Origin: Steinernema hermaphroditum
Lineage: Eukaryota; Nematoda; Chromadorea; Rhabditida; Steinernematidae
Reading direction: 5' to 3'
Assembly (NCBI GenBank): GCA_030435675.1
Contig: CM059621.1
Span: forward strand, 10,044,001 to 10,108,000
Length of the DNA stretch: 64,000 nt
Shown here: piece by piece, positions 12,818 through 27,738 of the stretch
Position numbering within the stretch: the first letter of the stretch is position 1
How the letters are laid out: each line of letters starts with the position of its first letter
Notes under the pieces: model-generated
Seen by the model: only the letters and a program-made list of their open reading frames with translations
What the model was told of the DNA's origin: nothing
Databases searched by the model: none
Position numbers and translations under genes: made by a program

Positions 12818-14927
12818 TTATCTTCTCGTTCCGAAGACGGAGGCGCTGTTGAGGCGGGAGGCATCGAGGCGGAATCTGAAAGCCGTCATTGGGGTGTCTG
12901 GGGAAAAGGGACCTATCGTAGTGGTGCATGAAGACGTCGACGCGGCGATCGACCTTTGGGGGCACTGCCGTCGTCTCCGCTTTGCCCGACAGCGAGGGAT
13001 GCCACTTGCGGGCGGGGCTCCGGGTTACGGTAATGCTGCGGAGAATCGTTTGGAGGGATCCTCTTCGGGACTCACCTCGTCTGTGATGCCTTCGGTTCTT
13101 CTGTATGGGCCGAGGATCCCGCCAGCATCGTCTCTAGCTTCAGGAGAAGGTCTCTGAAGTGGTCCGGTAGGAGTAAGGTAGGGAAAGGCAGCGCACCTAG
13201 CCGACTTCTTTTTCGACTTCGCGACATTGGTGCGTCGGAGGAGGTCGTCTTCGGAGGGAGTCGCGGGCCACGAGGTGACTTCGACGACCACACGCGGCTG
13301 CACTGTAGAGACGACGGACGCGGCTGCGCCTCCGAAGAACGTTTTCCGACCGGTGTGGCCCGTGTAGACGGGAATCTTGTCGTGCTTCCGGGTGTACGGT
13401 GGGCTCTGGGAACTGGACGTAGGTGGCGGGGTCCTCAGATTCCGCTCTGAGGAGATCGGCTGTGGGATTGGGAGGGAAAAAGCGGGCTTGGAGATGGTCG
13501 TCTCTTTTGCCACTTGGTTGGTGACTCCACTTGGGACGCCCCTCGCCGCATCGTAGGCAGAGATGGCCCCGTCGCTGTCAGAAGAGAACTCGGAGGCGGA
13601 CGTCGGTCCTCTGGCGCTCTGAGGAGAGGCGAAGGCTCCGGAGAAGGGGAGGACGGGGAAAACGGGCTTCGCCTTTTCGACTCCCTTCGACGAGAGAGAG
13701 GAGAAGGAGCTGAAGGGGGTTCTGAGAGGAGGACAACGTTGGGTGCCTACAGAGGAAAGGGCCGGAGGCAGTAGCGTTCGTCGCTGCCGTCGAGACACTC
13801 CTCGACGCCGTCGCATACGTTCCTCATGGGGACCGTCTGGCGCCGGTTCTCGCAAGTGTAGAGCCTCTCGGACATGGGCGCTTTGCAGAGGATCTCGTCT
13901 TCGCCGGAGCGGCACTGGGGAACACCGTCGCACCTCTGCTCGCCCTGTACGCACTCGCCACTCTTCTGGCAGAAGAATCCACCATTTCCGCACTCTAAAG
14001 GCCGCCGGTCAGGACGGAAAGGAGGGAGGGGAGGGCTTACTGTCGCAATCAAGCTCGTCGGTGCCGTCCGAACAGTCGCCTACGCCATTGCATCGGAGGG
14101 AGATGCTGACGCACTGCTCGCTGACGACGCACGCGAACTCCTCGGGACCGCACATTGGACAGTTCTGCTCGTCTTCCTCTGAAACGGGAACACCTAGAGT
14201 ACTGTAAGTGATTCCCCACCGAGCAAGCAGTCGTAGTGTCCGTCGCAGCGCTTCTCCAGAGGAACGCAGGCCTCCGAGAAGGGGCAGGAGAACTCGGTGT
14301 TCTGGCACACGTTTCCTGAAAAGGAAACTTTAGGGTGGCGTCCGAGAGAGTCTTGGGTACCAGCGCTCTTAAAGTTGCAGCCCTTGACGTTGAAGTCGTA
14401 GTTGCAATTCTGAGTGCCTTCGGTATCGTAGACGAGTTCCGTGCGGCAGAGCTTCCGGAAGGTGAGGAAGCCCTCGGGCTGCCAGCGGCAGTGGAAGAAT
14501 TCGGGGCTGCAGGAGTAGCCGAGGAACTGCCCCAGTGCAGCTCTGGCAAGACCCGACTCCCGAAGAAGAGCCGAGTCGTTGCAGAAGTTGAGGGGATGCG
14601 GTCCGACCTGACTAACGTCCTAAAGAAGACTGCGGAGGGCTTTTCGCGAAGGACTACCTGGAGCTCGATCGCTTTAGGAGTACCGTAACCCACGAAAGCG
14701 CATTGGGGCCGCGTCGGGGTCGGAGTGTCGGGCGACGCCGAAAGGTCGTCGGTGTGACACCACGACGACAGTTCGACAAAGGCGACGTCGTGCGCCTTTG
14801 TTTGTCCCGGGAACACGTGAGCGGAGCCAAAGGCGCAGTCTCCGGCAGCCCGAGGCACGCGGGGACGCCTCTCTTGACCCGGAATCTGCCTTTTGGAATC
14901 GACGCTGACAAGGGAACGGTTAATCAT
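12818..14927 (-). CDS. Chitin-binding-like plus four LDL-receptor class A repeats, Ser/Pro-rich tail
   Basis: Probably an extracellular protein binding chitin and calcium; the exact role is unknown. Exons: 14927-14658, 14619-14361, 14315-14220, 14178-14041, 13994-13751, 13709-13197, 13153-13076, 13035-12913, 12875-12818; phases agree and give 592 residues. Exon 2 has a peritrophin-like cysteine pattern ([11 protein letters not shown] to [11 protein letters not shown]). Exons 3-5 hold four LDLa modules with CDG/CNG..DC and D/E-rich ends (for example [20 protein letters not shown]). A 170-residue Ser/Pro/Lys-rich tail follows; I see no deacetylase domain or membrane span. No signal peptide is evident, so exons may be missing upstream. 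The first ATG lies inside the arm of an inverted-repeat element. The last two exons are the least certain. Its 3' end converges on AMP deaminase. Confidence 0.75.
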
Positions 14928-15955
14928 GCAACTCTAAGATCGACGAGAGACTAGGGGAAAACGGTAGGTCTAGGGAGTATATTAACGGTGCAAAATACTA
15001 GCTGCCCTAACGCGCTCTGTGCCCGTCAAAAGAGATGCGATATGCTTTCTCACGGACGTCATATTAGTTTCTCACCAGTGATTCCCAAATGACCCAGTGT
15101 ATACTTAACGAGCATCAAATAGTCAGATCGTTATTTGTCAGACGGTTACCTTAGGTAGCATGTATGAACACCTTCCAACCAGAACAAAATTGTGAGCTTA
15201 AGTATACACTATACACTAAGTATACACGGATCTTCCATTTGTGTCCCCAGCGATCGGTCGGGTCGTCCACTCGCTCTCTCTCTCTCTCTCTCTGAGGCTG
15301 TCTGAGCCGAATGAGTTAAGTGAGCGGTCGTTCTCGGCCATCGTTGTTGGCGCAATGATCGCCCCGGCTCCCAGAAGGCCTGGAACACCAGGGAGCCGTA
15401 GTTCCACCGTCTCGCCAAAAAGCCCGTCACAACCTCCCGACTCTCCCTGCGCTGCCAGAGAAGCCGAAGAAGTGCTGTAACTCCGAAGTCCGCGCCGCCA
15501 GCCGAACCCAGCTGAAAAGATGACTCTCCGCTCCGTTGGCTCTGCTCCACCGCTGTTCCACTTCCGGAATCAGCTCTTCACGACTTCGATGCCCGCGCAA
15601 ACTAATGGGAACGCTGCATTCTATTCGGATTCGTCTGCTCCACCGAAATCAGAAGAAAATCAGCGACCACGGTGTGACTATGTTCTTCTTTGTGCATATA
15701 TGAGACGTCCTGCACGGCGTAAGCCGTTGATTCCGGAAGATAAATCGTGTAAATCGTGTAAGTATACACTGGGTCATTTGGGAATCACCGGTGAGAAACT
15801 AATATGGCGTCCGTGAGAAAGCATATCGCATCTCATTTGACGGGCACAGAGCGCGTTAGGGCAGCTAGTATTTTGTACCGTTAATATACTCACCTAGGCC
15901 TACCACTTGCCCCTAGTCTCGCGTCGATCTTAGAGTTGCCTGATTGACCGTTCCC
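14911..15955. mobile_element. Inverted-repeat element about 1.05 kb between LDLa gene and RBMX2
   Basis: The left arm (from GGGAACGG at 14912 to about 15117) matches the complement of the right arm (about 15770-15955) over roughly 200 bp, with scattered differences. Both arms hold the GAGTATATTAACGG and TCACGGACGTCAT-type tracts. The core contains a dinucleotide CT run at about 15277-15294 and a copy of dispersed repeat R1. No transposase is present. The left arm overlaps the putative start codon of the LDLa gene. Confidence 0.75.
15399..15757 (+). repeat. Dispersed repeat R1, copy 1
   Basis: This stretch is highly similar, in reverse orientation, to 63588-63921 (R1 copy 2), including an open frame starting MTLRSVGSAPPLFHF in both. 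A weaker copy of one end (TTACGCCTTGCGAGACGTCATATAT-like, shortened) lies at about 47385-47470. Conservation of the frame is not enough to call a gene, because there is no domain and the repeat sits inside a non-autonomous inverted-repeat element. Confidence 0.7.
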
Positions 15956-16187
15956 GCTCCAGTAGAGCAATGCCTCCGAAAGACCCTATATATATATATT
16001 CCCTCTCCCTCGATCTGGAGGAACTCCCCCTCGTGATCGGAACGCTACTTGCCTGAGCGGAGTGAAGAGGTGTACGGTAACCTTTCGTAAGACTCCGGAG
16101 TGTTCTCTGCTTCGCGCGTTTTCGGAATTCGTGTTTCTTCTGCTTTCCGTTCTTCCGAGGTTTCAGAGGTTTCGTTTCAGATCCGCG

Positions 16188-17195
16188 ATGAATCCGATCA
16201 CGAACATCCGTAACTTGAACAAGATGAACGAGCGCGAGATGGCGCTCGGCGTCAACACGAAGAGCTCGTGGCACCAGAAATACTCCGACTCGGCATGGAT
16301 CTACATTGGAGGCCTTGACTACGGCCTCAACGAGGGCGACGTCATCTCCGTGTTCTCGCAGTACGGCGAAGTGGTCAACATCAACCTGATCCGGGACAAG
16401 AAGACCGGCAAGTCGCGAGGATTCGCGTTCCTTTGCTACGAAGATCAACGCTCGACGGTGCTGGCCGTGGATAACATCAACGGCATCTCACTTGTCCGTA
16501 GATTGCTCAGAGTGGACCACGTGGAGGAGTACAAGGTACCGAAGTACCGCGAGGACGTAAACGAAGAAACGCTGAAGCTGTGGACGGAGGGCTGCGCCCC
16601 GAAGCCAATCGAGGTGGGGCCAGCGCGCCAAAAATCGGAGGAAAGGGAATCGACATCGCAGAAGACGAAGAAGGACCGAAAGAAGGAGAAGAAGTTAGCG
16701 AAACAAATGAAGAAGGAGAAGAAACGACTCGAGAAGAAGGAGATCGAGGGTCTCGATCAGGGACTAATGGAAATCGGGCAGATCGATGATGAACTGAAGG
16801 ACATCTTGAAGAAGCGGAAGGAGGAGCGCCGCAAGAAGAAGGAGGAGAAGAAACGCATGATCCGCGGCGAGGAAATGGAAGACCGTTCCGGAATGGAGAA
16901 GGACGACTGGAAGGAGCAGAAGGGAATGTTCATGGACCGCAGATACGAGGTGAGTGTGGGGGAGTTTGACCATAGTAGGACTCTCTCGTTTCAGGGTGAA
17001 GAGTTCGACTACTCGGAGAAGTTCGGAAAGAGGAAGACGCCCGAGCCGGAGGAGCAGAAGTTCAACGTCCGTCCCGATTTCGACAAGGCCGACTGGCGCG
17101 ATATCGAACTCTTCAAGATCGTCAGGGAGCACAGTCAGAAGAAGAACGTCGAGTGGAAGGAGGAGGAACACTACGTGCCGAAGCGCTTTGGCTGA
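16188..17195 (+). CDS. RBMX2: RNA-binding motif protein, X-linked 2 (spliceosomal, Ist3/Snu17 type)
   Basis: Nuclear pre-mRNA splicing factor, homologue of yeast Ist3 in the RES complex of activated spliceosomes (family knowledge). Two exons, 16188-16949 and 16995-17195, give 320 residues. The start MNPITNIRNLNKMNE is the family signature and lies 7 nt after an acceptor-like TTTCGTTTCAG. One RRM spans about residues 35-115, with RNP2 IYIGGL (38-43) and RNP1 RGFAFLCY (77-84). A highly charged Lys/Glu-rich region follows, typical for the orthologue. The 45-nt intron is a multiple of three without a stop, so retention would add 15 residues. An open frame continues upstream of the ATG but lacks family similarity. 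Confidence 0.95.
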   Translation: MNPITNIRNLNKMNEREMALGVNTKSSWHQKYSDSAWIYIGGLDYGLNEGDVISVFSQYGEVVNINLIRDKKTGKSRGFAFLCYEDQRSTVLAVDNINGISLVRRLLRVDHVEEYKVPKYREDVNEETLKLWTEGCAPKPIEVGPARQKSEERESTSQKTKKDRKKEKKLAKQMKKEKKRLEKKEIEGLDQGLMEIGQIDDELKDILKKRKEERRKKKEEKKRMIRGEEMEDRSGMEKDDWKEQKGMFMDRRYEVSVGEFDHSRTLSFQGEEFDYSEKFGKRKTPEPEEQKFNVRPDFDKADWRDIELFKIVREHSQKKNVEWKEEEHYVPKRFG

Positions 17196-17474
17196 TTCCG
17201 GTAGTTTTGATCTCGTTGTACATATTTGTTATCGCTTCCGCAAGATGGGTATCAGGATGAAGCTGTGGACAGTTCGGTCGCAGTCGTGTTCCCTCTTTTC
17301 CGTTGCCGAGCTTCAGCTACGTCCAGAGGCTGAAGTGGCGCTGTAAAACCATAAGACTATTTTAATATATATAACAATTGCGCGACAAAAAAGTGAGATT
17401 CGAGCCGAACATCCCGTCGGCGTACCAGTTAAAATGAAACCCGCATATTTAAAGCACAACTACAAGGTTTGGGG

Positions 17475-20400
17475 CTAAACAAAAGTGCGGTGAGCATCGT
17501 ACAGGTGCTTGTAAACACCGGGAACTCCTTCATCGCTGATGAAGTCGCAGATCCAGCAGAAATGCGTTCCACAGTTTCGACAGTGCATATGGTTGCAACC
17601 AGCGTCCTTCACGATGAGCATTCTGCAAACCACACAAGCTCTTCGGTTCTTCGGATCCTTTTGTATCCAGTACTCCAAGCCACGTTGGGAGTCTTTCGTC
17701 ATGGCCTCATTCTCTTCACAGCTGACGTCGTCGTGAGTGCAAGCGCCGCACACCATGCACTTCATGACGTTACACTCAGGACACCGTGCGCTTTGCATTT
17801 CTTTCGCCACCTCTTTCTGAAGGAAGGCACATATAAAAGCACACCTCTTTGGCACCTTTACCGTAAAGTACCCAACACAGTCAGGAGTTGAGCAGAGCAG
17901 ATGGAGGTTTTCGAGACCGTTCAAGTAGCGCCGGTAGCTGGATCGTGACAACTTCTTCATCTCGTCGTGAGAACTGCAGTCCAAGCAGTCTTCCTTCCCA
18001 CACACAAGCCACTGAAACGTACAGAATGACAAGACGCACGCATGAAACAAAATAACCTTCTCAATGTCTTTCCAAACAACGATCTTTTGGCAATTGAGCT
18101 CTGGACAACACAGAGGAAAGCGTCCTTCGCTAACGCAGACACTGATCTACAGAAATAACGTTACATTTTCGTTTACCAATCGGTCGCCATTTACCCAAGA
18201 AGCTCGACAATCTTCGCAGATGCTGTGCCCACATTCCAGGACCACCTTTCGTTCTTCATCGGTGTGGAAGCAAGCGCAACAAGAACTCAGTTCACTGTCA
18301 GCAGATAACAATCTGAAGCAAAATGCATTGACCACTAATTACAAGGTCGGACAAGACGTACGACACCGAATTTCTTCCACAGTAGTCATCAATCAGCGCC
18401 TCCAACTGTTCGCGAATCTTTGAATCAACCAGCAAATCTACAGCCGTGCTTGGCTTCTCGCACAGCTTCACACGGAGGTATGGCCAAAAACCGTCTTGAA
18501 GTGACATGAGCCAGGAGATCCCTTTCCTATTGTGACAGAACATCAGTGGCTACATCTGAGTATGTGAATGTACCTGGTGAACAGTGGGGGATAAAGTTCG
18601 CGAGAGAGGCGCTTGTTAGAGTCAAAAACCTTCAGGAAGGACTGGAAAGAGCCATCAAGCAAGACGTCGTCGCATGATTCGAAGTTCACAATCCAGAATC
18701 CGCCAGGAAGTTCGCTCACTTCGACGCTAGTGTGACCAAGTTCACGCTCTCCGAGACAGTACTTCGTAACAGCAGTTTGATGGGTCATGTACTCATCGGG
18801 TGAAAGAAGATAAAATAGACGGAAGACAGCACTGATTTGAAGCTAAAGGACAAGTGAAGTCAAAGGAAGAACAAGAGATAGCCTACATCAATTTGGCACT
18901 TCGACTGCAACGACGCGGCTGTCTTCCGCATTTCCGCCACCAGAACATACAGATCGTCACTTTTGCATTCACCCCACACGTAGACATCACAAGTTTCCTT
19001 GGCTTCGAAATCGATCCGCAGAACCTTCAATGCTCGTCCGATATGCGTTCTGGGAAGACTCGCCTGGAGCACCGTGTCCACCTTCGAAATGAGCACCCTA
19101 AACACAATCGACTAAAGGATAACAATTTAGCAGTCCAATAACTTTTTCTCTACTTCATCGCGAGTCATCACAAACGCTTCCGAAATCTTGCAACCGTACG
19201 GTTCCAGGGCAAAGCGCACAACACTGGCAAACAGGTTTGTTGTAGTGTCCGAAGACAGATCGAAAACATATATCTACAAAAAAGAGCTAGATGGATAGAG
19301 TACAAGATCGCATACATCATCTTCGTTGAGTGAGCTAGAATGCCAACGAATAAGCGATCGTATCTCCGAGTTTCCGGCATACCGTTTGCAGGCAACTACC
19401 GATTTTGGAAACGCGAGGAGCAAAGTATTGATGACCTGCTGCACCGAGTAGTGACCATCGATCTAAACGAGCGTGAGCTTAGATGCTTCCGGAAACTCAG
19501 TCACTTACGGTGATTTTACCCACGGCACTCGTCAGCGCTTTAGGGCAACTGCACTTTACACCAGAATACTTCCCGCTTCTCGTGTGAAATTTGACTCCTC
19601 TTTGAAATGCCTAAAACGCGATTAGTAAGTGCCATATACGAAGCGAACCTAACCGTGAGCTTTTGGCTTTTGATATTCGGAGTGACGTCCCTCTTCAAGT
19701 TCCAGGCCAATCCACCGCTCGTGGGGAACAGGTCGTGGGCATTGATGATGGTCGGTTTTCCAAGGGAGTCAAAGCTCTTCTCCGTAAAACGACGCTCACG
19801 CTTTAATGCATCTCCGAAAACTTCTTTTTCGCTGTAAACATGACGTGTTTCGTTGTTGAAGATGTGTTCCAATGTGATTCCTCCGGCACCGACGATTATC
19901 TAAACAAAAACTGCCACTAAAATCATGAAAATGAAGATTCGTACTGTGCTTGAATTCTTCTTGCCGACTCCATGGGAACTGAGTTCGCATGTTTCGTTTA
20001 GTAGTTCCGAGTACTTCGTTGAAATGATCTGGTCTACTACGGTAGTTGCAGAATCCAAATCGGCATCATCAGTACCAACGACAAACACATCGGTATGCGG
20101 ATCATGCGCGCACGCAATTGACAAAAATATGTTGCGAGGGCCGCCGAAGAAGCCGAGTGGCATCGTGCTTACGCCATTGGGAAGTAGGAAGCGGCGTCCA
20201 TAGGGACCCACGTATACCTTCCGGAACGCGCGACAGTGCTTCAGAAGTGGGTAGATGTGGTTTCCATTTCCGTTTCCATTTCCGTTTCCGACAGCTTTCA
20301 CTGGCGACAGAATGAAAAACATTCCTTGGCGCATTTCCAAAATATGGAAGGCGAAACTTCCGAATGATGGCTTGGCTTCGACGAAGTCGATTCCATCGCA

Positions 20401-23084
20401 TGGCTACAACACCCACGATGACCCGTATTCCCCATTTCGACAAATCTCACCTGAAGGACGAATTCGTCCCCGTTTCTCCTCTGCAGCGATACTGCAAACC
20501 TCACATTGTTTCCAGTTTCCAGTTTGTAAACAGTAACATGGCGCTGATGCAGGGACATGTATAGATGTTCTACATCAGCTGCAGTTATGTATTCAGTCCA
20601 ATCATCAAAAAGCTCATCATCCAGGTCGCAGCGGACGTTTGACTGCTTAAGGAGAGCGGATGCAGTTGCGTTGATTCGAGTTTTAACGAACGAGGCGATT
20701 CGTTCGAAAATGTCCGCACATTTGTTTCTCTCCTCCTTCATTGTGAATCCCTGGAGTCGATTCAAGATCTTCTCGACGAAGATACCGAAATACCTAACAG
20801 ATGAGAACTTGTTTGCTTCATCCAGAAGAAACTGAAACCACTAAATGAAGAGAAGCATCGGAATGCAAAGGTCTACCTTCGCTTCACGATTACAGCAAAA
20901 CACAGGTTCCAGTGACAATACCGCCACAATAAAAAGCTTCCGGTAGAAATCAACGGCGGATCCTTCCCTCGAATCACGAAGAAGAGCCAAATACTCCGTG
21001 TTCAGAAAAGAGACGAGACGAACGAATTGAAGAGTAAGCGTTCTAAAATAGAAGAGGATATACATGGAATGAAAAGGTGGCCTACCGCTCGGAAGCTTTC
21101 CTCAGTATCTTAAGTCCTGTACAGTTCAGCTTCAATTCGTTGCAATAAATGGACAGCATGTGAGATTCTCCGTTTCTCTCGCCGAGTTCATCGAACTTCT
21201 TGAGCGAAGAGAACTGTTCAAGCGAGAAAAGGCGGAATACAACACCTAAATGGACGACGGTATTCAACAGGACCCTGACACGCAAACCCACCACCGGTCT
21301 GGATGGAAATCTCATCGATGCGAGGATGGTTTACGAATGAAACCGCATAAGAAGCCCTTCGATCTGCCGAATATCTCGATATCGGTATCACTTCTGTGCA
21401 AAACGACGCAACAGATGTGTTGAAGTAGTTCCTTCGGACGAAACCAGAGTCCACCACATACGGCACTCGTGGAATGTTGGTGGCGTTGTCGGTAGCTACG
21501 AAAATCTAGGCATGCTCCATATTATTTCTAAGTTGACGACGCTTCGCTAACTTTAATATGCTTTTCGCTCGTTGAAGCGGGCAAGTCATCGGCTGTGCTG
21601 TACTCCGTCAAGCAAACTACCTTCACTACGTCATCGAACTGATACCAGGAAGTGAACCATTCGAAATCACGCTTCAGGGCACATTGCAACATCACGGCTT
21701 CGCTGGTGCTAAGCGCGAACACAAGGATGTCCCCCTCTATGGCCGGAAGTTCCTTCGTGAAATTCCCAAAGGGCGCAGCAAGTGGAAGCTGCAGCTGTGA
21801 GGCCACAAGAAAGCGGACGATACTGAGGATCTCATCAAGATAGCACTTGGAGACGGGGCTAAATTTCCCGTGATCAGATAGGGTAGGCAAGGACGCTCTT
21901 ACCATTGGGTGGTCTTCTCAGAGTAGAGAATCGCTTTCCCTGGGAATTCTTCGTCAGCGATGGTTGTTGTGCCTTCGAACAGACCTTTGATCAAAGGATT
22001 CAGAGAGCCATGAAACGTTACCACCTGAATGTTGGAGCAGTTAGGAGAGATCTAGTCACTATACTTACCGTTTTGAATGCAGAATCTCCGGAATCCCGAC
22101 GCTTTTGAATCAGCTTGCGTGTGGCGTACATGCAGGTCATCATCATCTTGGTCGTACACACGAAATTATCGAAAACAACCAGAGAAAAAGTCACTTGGTT
22201 AGTGGTCAATAGGTCCAAAAACTGCTTGTCAGAAAGGAAACAAATACGGTGCCATCCAGGCGGATCGCTTATTCTGCACACATCAGTGAAGTTCTTGCAT
22301 CGAAGAGAGCGCACGGAAGTCTTGAGAACATTTTCATCCTTCATCGAACAAACATCATCGAAAACGAAGAAATTCTCGGCGGCCGACACCAGGGAATCCA
22401 GCATAGATTCGCTCGAGTTTACGTAGAGCACGGTGGCTGGGGCATCTCCGTAGAACGTGACAAGCAGACGAAGAAGGGTCAAGGTTTCGCATTCCGGGAA
22501 AGGGTTGTCCACGAAGACAGTCTTCTCATCTGGGGATAAGGTAAGCGAGCGTTTCAGCCAACGGTACTTACCGGACAAGACGAATTTCTTCAGTGATTCG
22601 GCACAACGGTAGATAGACGAGTCCTTCGTGAAACGAACGTACTCTTCTTCTCTCATTGCATCTGGCACGTTCTTCATTCTCCGCTGGTAGAGGTCTTTCA
22701 AAGAGCTTGAACGCCTCTAAACAGCAAGTCCTTCAACCGTCCGTCCAACGCCTCCGATACCTGGTAGTATTCAGTGGAACAGCGTTCTTCGGTCAGTGCT
22801 ACTCCGGCTTCACGAGAGACGTTCTGGAATTCCGTGAAATCCAGTGGGGATTCCGGCTCAGTGAATGAGTGTCTCAAGCTGGAAGCTTCGCAGCCGAGGT
22901 CCGAAGTGCTTGAGGAGCAACGTTCAGACCCCGATAAACTTGAAAAATCGCTCGAGTACGAAGCAGGAACGAAAACGGGCGACCTTCGGACCGGGCGACG
23001 TACGGGAGGCGACTCCAGCCAAGCCGCATTCGACTCGGTCATTCGATGGTCTGTTTCTCTGCTATTAGTCGTATGCAGTGCCAT
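17475..23084 (-). CDS. DEAH-helicase-like (degenerate) protein fused to RBR E3 ubiquitin ligase
   Basis: Exons: 23084-22761, 22716-22572, 22529-22069, 22024-21903, 21858-21552, 21505-21295, 21245-21086, 21042-20877, 20831-20451, 20403-19945, 19899-19654, 19610-19509, 19462-19316, 19273-19143, 19097-18887, 18842-18574, 18526-18362, 18312-18195, 18146-18057, 18011-17862, 17816-17475. All phases agree: 1568 residues. About residues 157-577 follow a DEAH helicase layout, but Walker A reads DNPFPECET, the DEAH position reads VVFDNFV, motif V reads IFVATDNATN and motif VI reads SADRRASYAV, so ATPase activity is unlikely. The C-terminus is an RBR: RING1 CCACF..CGHSICEDC (about 1345), in-between-RING (CSTPDC..CPEC..CMVC) and Rcat CVVC..AGCNHMHCRNCG with the catalytic-type Cys at about 1529. 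The architecture resembles plant DEAH11/12-like proteins. An acceptor-like GCTGTTTCAG lies about 28 nt before the ATG. Function is inferred; some acceptors could shift by one site. Confidence 0.88.
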
Positions 23085-23447
23085 TCCGCGTCTTATTCAA
23101 CACTGCGTACCCTGAAACAGCACCTAACCCGTCAGCTGCAGCGAAGAACGGCGCTAGTGCAGCGATACTTTCCTTTACCCCTCGTAAAGGCATGGCGAGT
23201 CCTTCGTCGCACACCGTTGCAACAAAGAGCAAAAGACCACAAATACTGCATTCAGGATAGAACTGCAACAAGTCACGCTCCTGAGCACCGAACAAGCAAA
23301 AAAAAATTTATTAGGTAATTACAATACAAAAATCTCATCACATCACTCTGTCAGTAATTAATTGAAATGTGATATAAGTGAAGGAACCAAGGAGATAAGT
23401 GTCAGTTAATGGCAGATCAGGAGTACAGTTCGTGCGGAATGACATCG

Positions 23448-26253
<2,806 letters not shown>

Positions 26254-27738
26254 CTCCTTGAAACACAAAACCCTTCAAACGATTAATCACGAGCGAATGC
26301 GAGAAAGGCAAATGTTTAGACAGCGAAATGAGCCTAAACAAGATCGCTCGACGCTTTAAAACCATCTATCTGACTGCAGCACACAAAAAAAATGGAATAG
26401 AATGAAGAGGCAATGCATCATCAGAGTCACAAAGCAAATTTTAAATTGCTGTAAGTTCGTCAATTTAAAAAATCATTTCAGGAATAAAACCATTATGGAA
26501 GAGTCAGACGCGATCGATGCTTCTTACACTAAAGGCACATGTGAAGTGGTATTGAAGATGATAAGGGGAAGCAACGCAAGCAGAGCGACCACACCTTCTG
26601 TGGTACAAATCATAGCATTCCAGGGCACTCATAAACTGCCTCCCCGATAGAAACTAATCAGAAAGGTCGTCTCATCTGCAGGGTGGGAGAATCTGTCCAG
26701 TAGTCATCGTCGATCACGGTATGCCCACACTAGCAAACACTGCGATACACTTCGATGTCACATCTTATATAATTAAAAATCATTTTGTGCGAAACTTTAG
26801 GCATCTTTCCGAAAGAATGTGTAAAGAAAGGAAATGCACAACTTACAGAATTTACTCCAAGATTTGCCATGGCCTCGGATCGCTAGAAAAAGCACTGTCT
26901 TCTCCGTTCGAGCAACGTTTATCACCCAATACGTTAGCGATGTCCTGAAATGCCAAACATTCGTCACATATTTGAAACACGCAAAAATGAATCACAAGCA
27001 CGTTCAAAGGATTGTGGCGTAATAACGATTATAGTGCGTCAAAGCTGGAGCAATCAGCTTTTCGTTCAAAAGCAGCGCAAATTCGCCCGGCCGATCGCAT
27101 TCGGTTGACGACCGTCCTTCGGAATGCGTTGAGGTATGTCGAGGCGCGTCGTCCGTCGCGCGATCATCTCAAAGAGAATTCGCCGGCCGACTGCGCACTG
27201 TTTCGCTGCAAAACAGTGCGGCAGCTCTTGTATAACCAAGCGAGCACATATGGAGGCGCCTTCCCGTGTGGCGATTCGTCGGGGGATAAGTATTCCATAA
27301 CGGAGAAGTCCATCCAGACAACAAAGAGGCGGTGCGGAACTCCTCGATGCGGACGGAAAAACACATGTCCTAAAAGTTCATCTTGGTGTACGTCCTCCAC
27401 AAAGCTGAAAAGCGCCGAAATCCGACCGGTCCGTCAATAATCACCGAAAAAGTCGGGCACAGACACCAGACAGACACACTTTTGTCCCATCCGTACAGTC
27501 TGGATTTAAATTTGTTGACAAACAAGGAGCGGGCTCCTGAAACGATCTACGTGAATGGAGAGGGAGATGCAAGGTGATGACAATTTCAATTCCGACTCTA
27601 TCGCGGTCCTTCTCTTCAACTCTGAATCAACTCTGAAAATCTTTTTTCTTCTTGATAGTTATGCGGCATTCTGCGACCTTTGCCTTATCGCTTTTTCGCG
27701 TCCTTCTACTGATCTCTTGTGTTACAGAGAAAGCAGTC
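26254..27738. other. Intergenic region with possible small unannotated exons
   Basis: This divergent region separates the kinase (-) from PSMB1 (+). Weak coding candidates exist: on plus, an ATG at 26494 (MEESDAIDASYTKGT) shortly after an acceptor-like CATTTCAG; on minus, an ATG near 26874 whose short frame ends at a donor-like GTAAGTTG; and minus 27400-27164 (MEDVHQDELLGHVFF). None shows a recognisable domain and I could not join them into a gene. The rest looks non-coding. Confidence 0.35.

Noticed and set aside
15277..15294. CT dinucleotide run as promoter element
   Set aside because: Simple repeat inside an inverted-repeat element; nothing ties it to a transcription start.
27164..27400. 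Minus-strand 78-residue frame upstream of PSMB1
   Set aside because: No recognisable domain and no neighbouring exon that joins in phase; left as part of the intergenic note.
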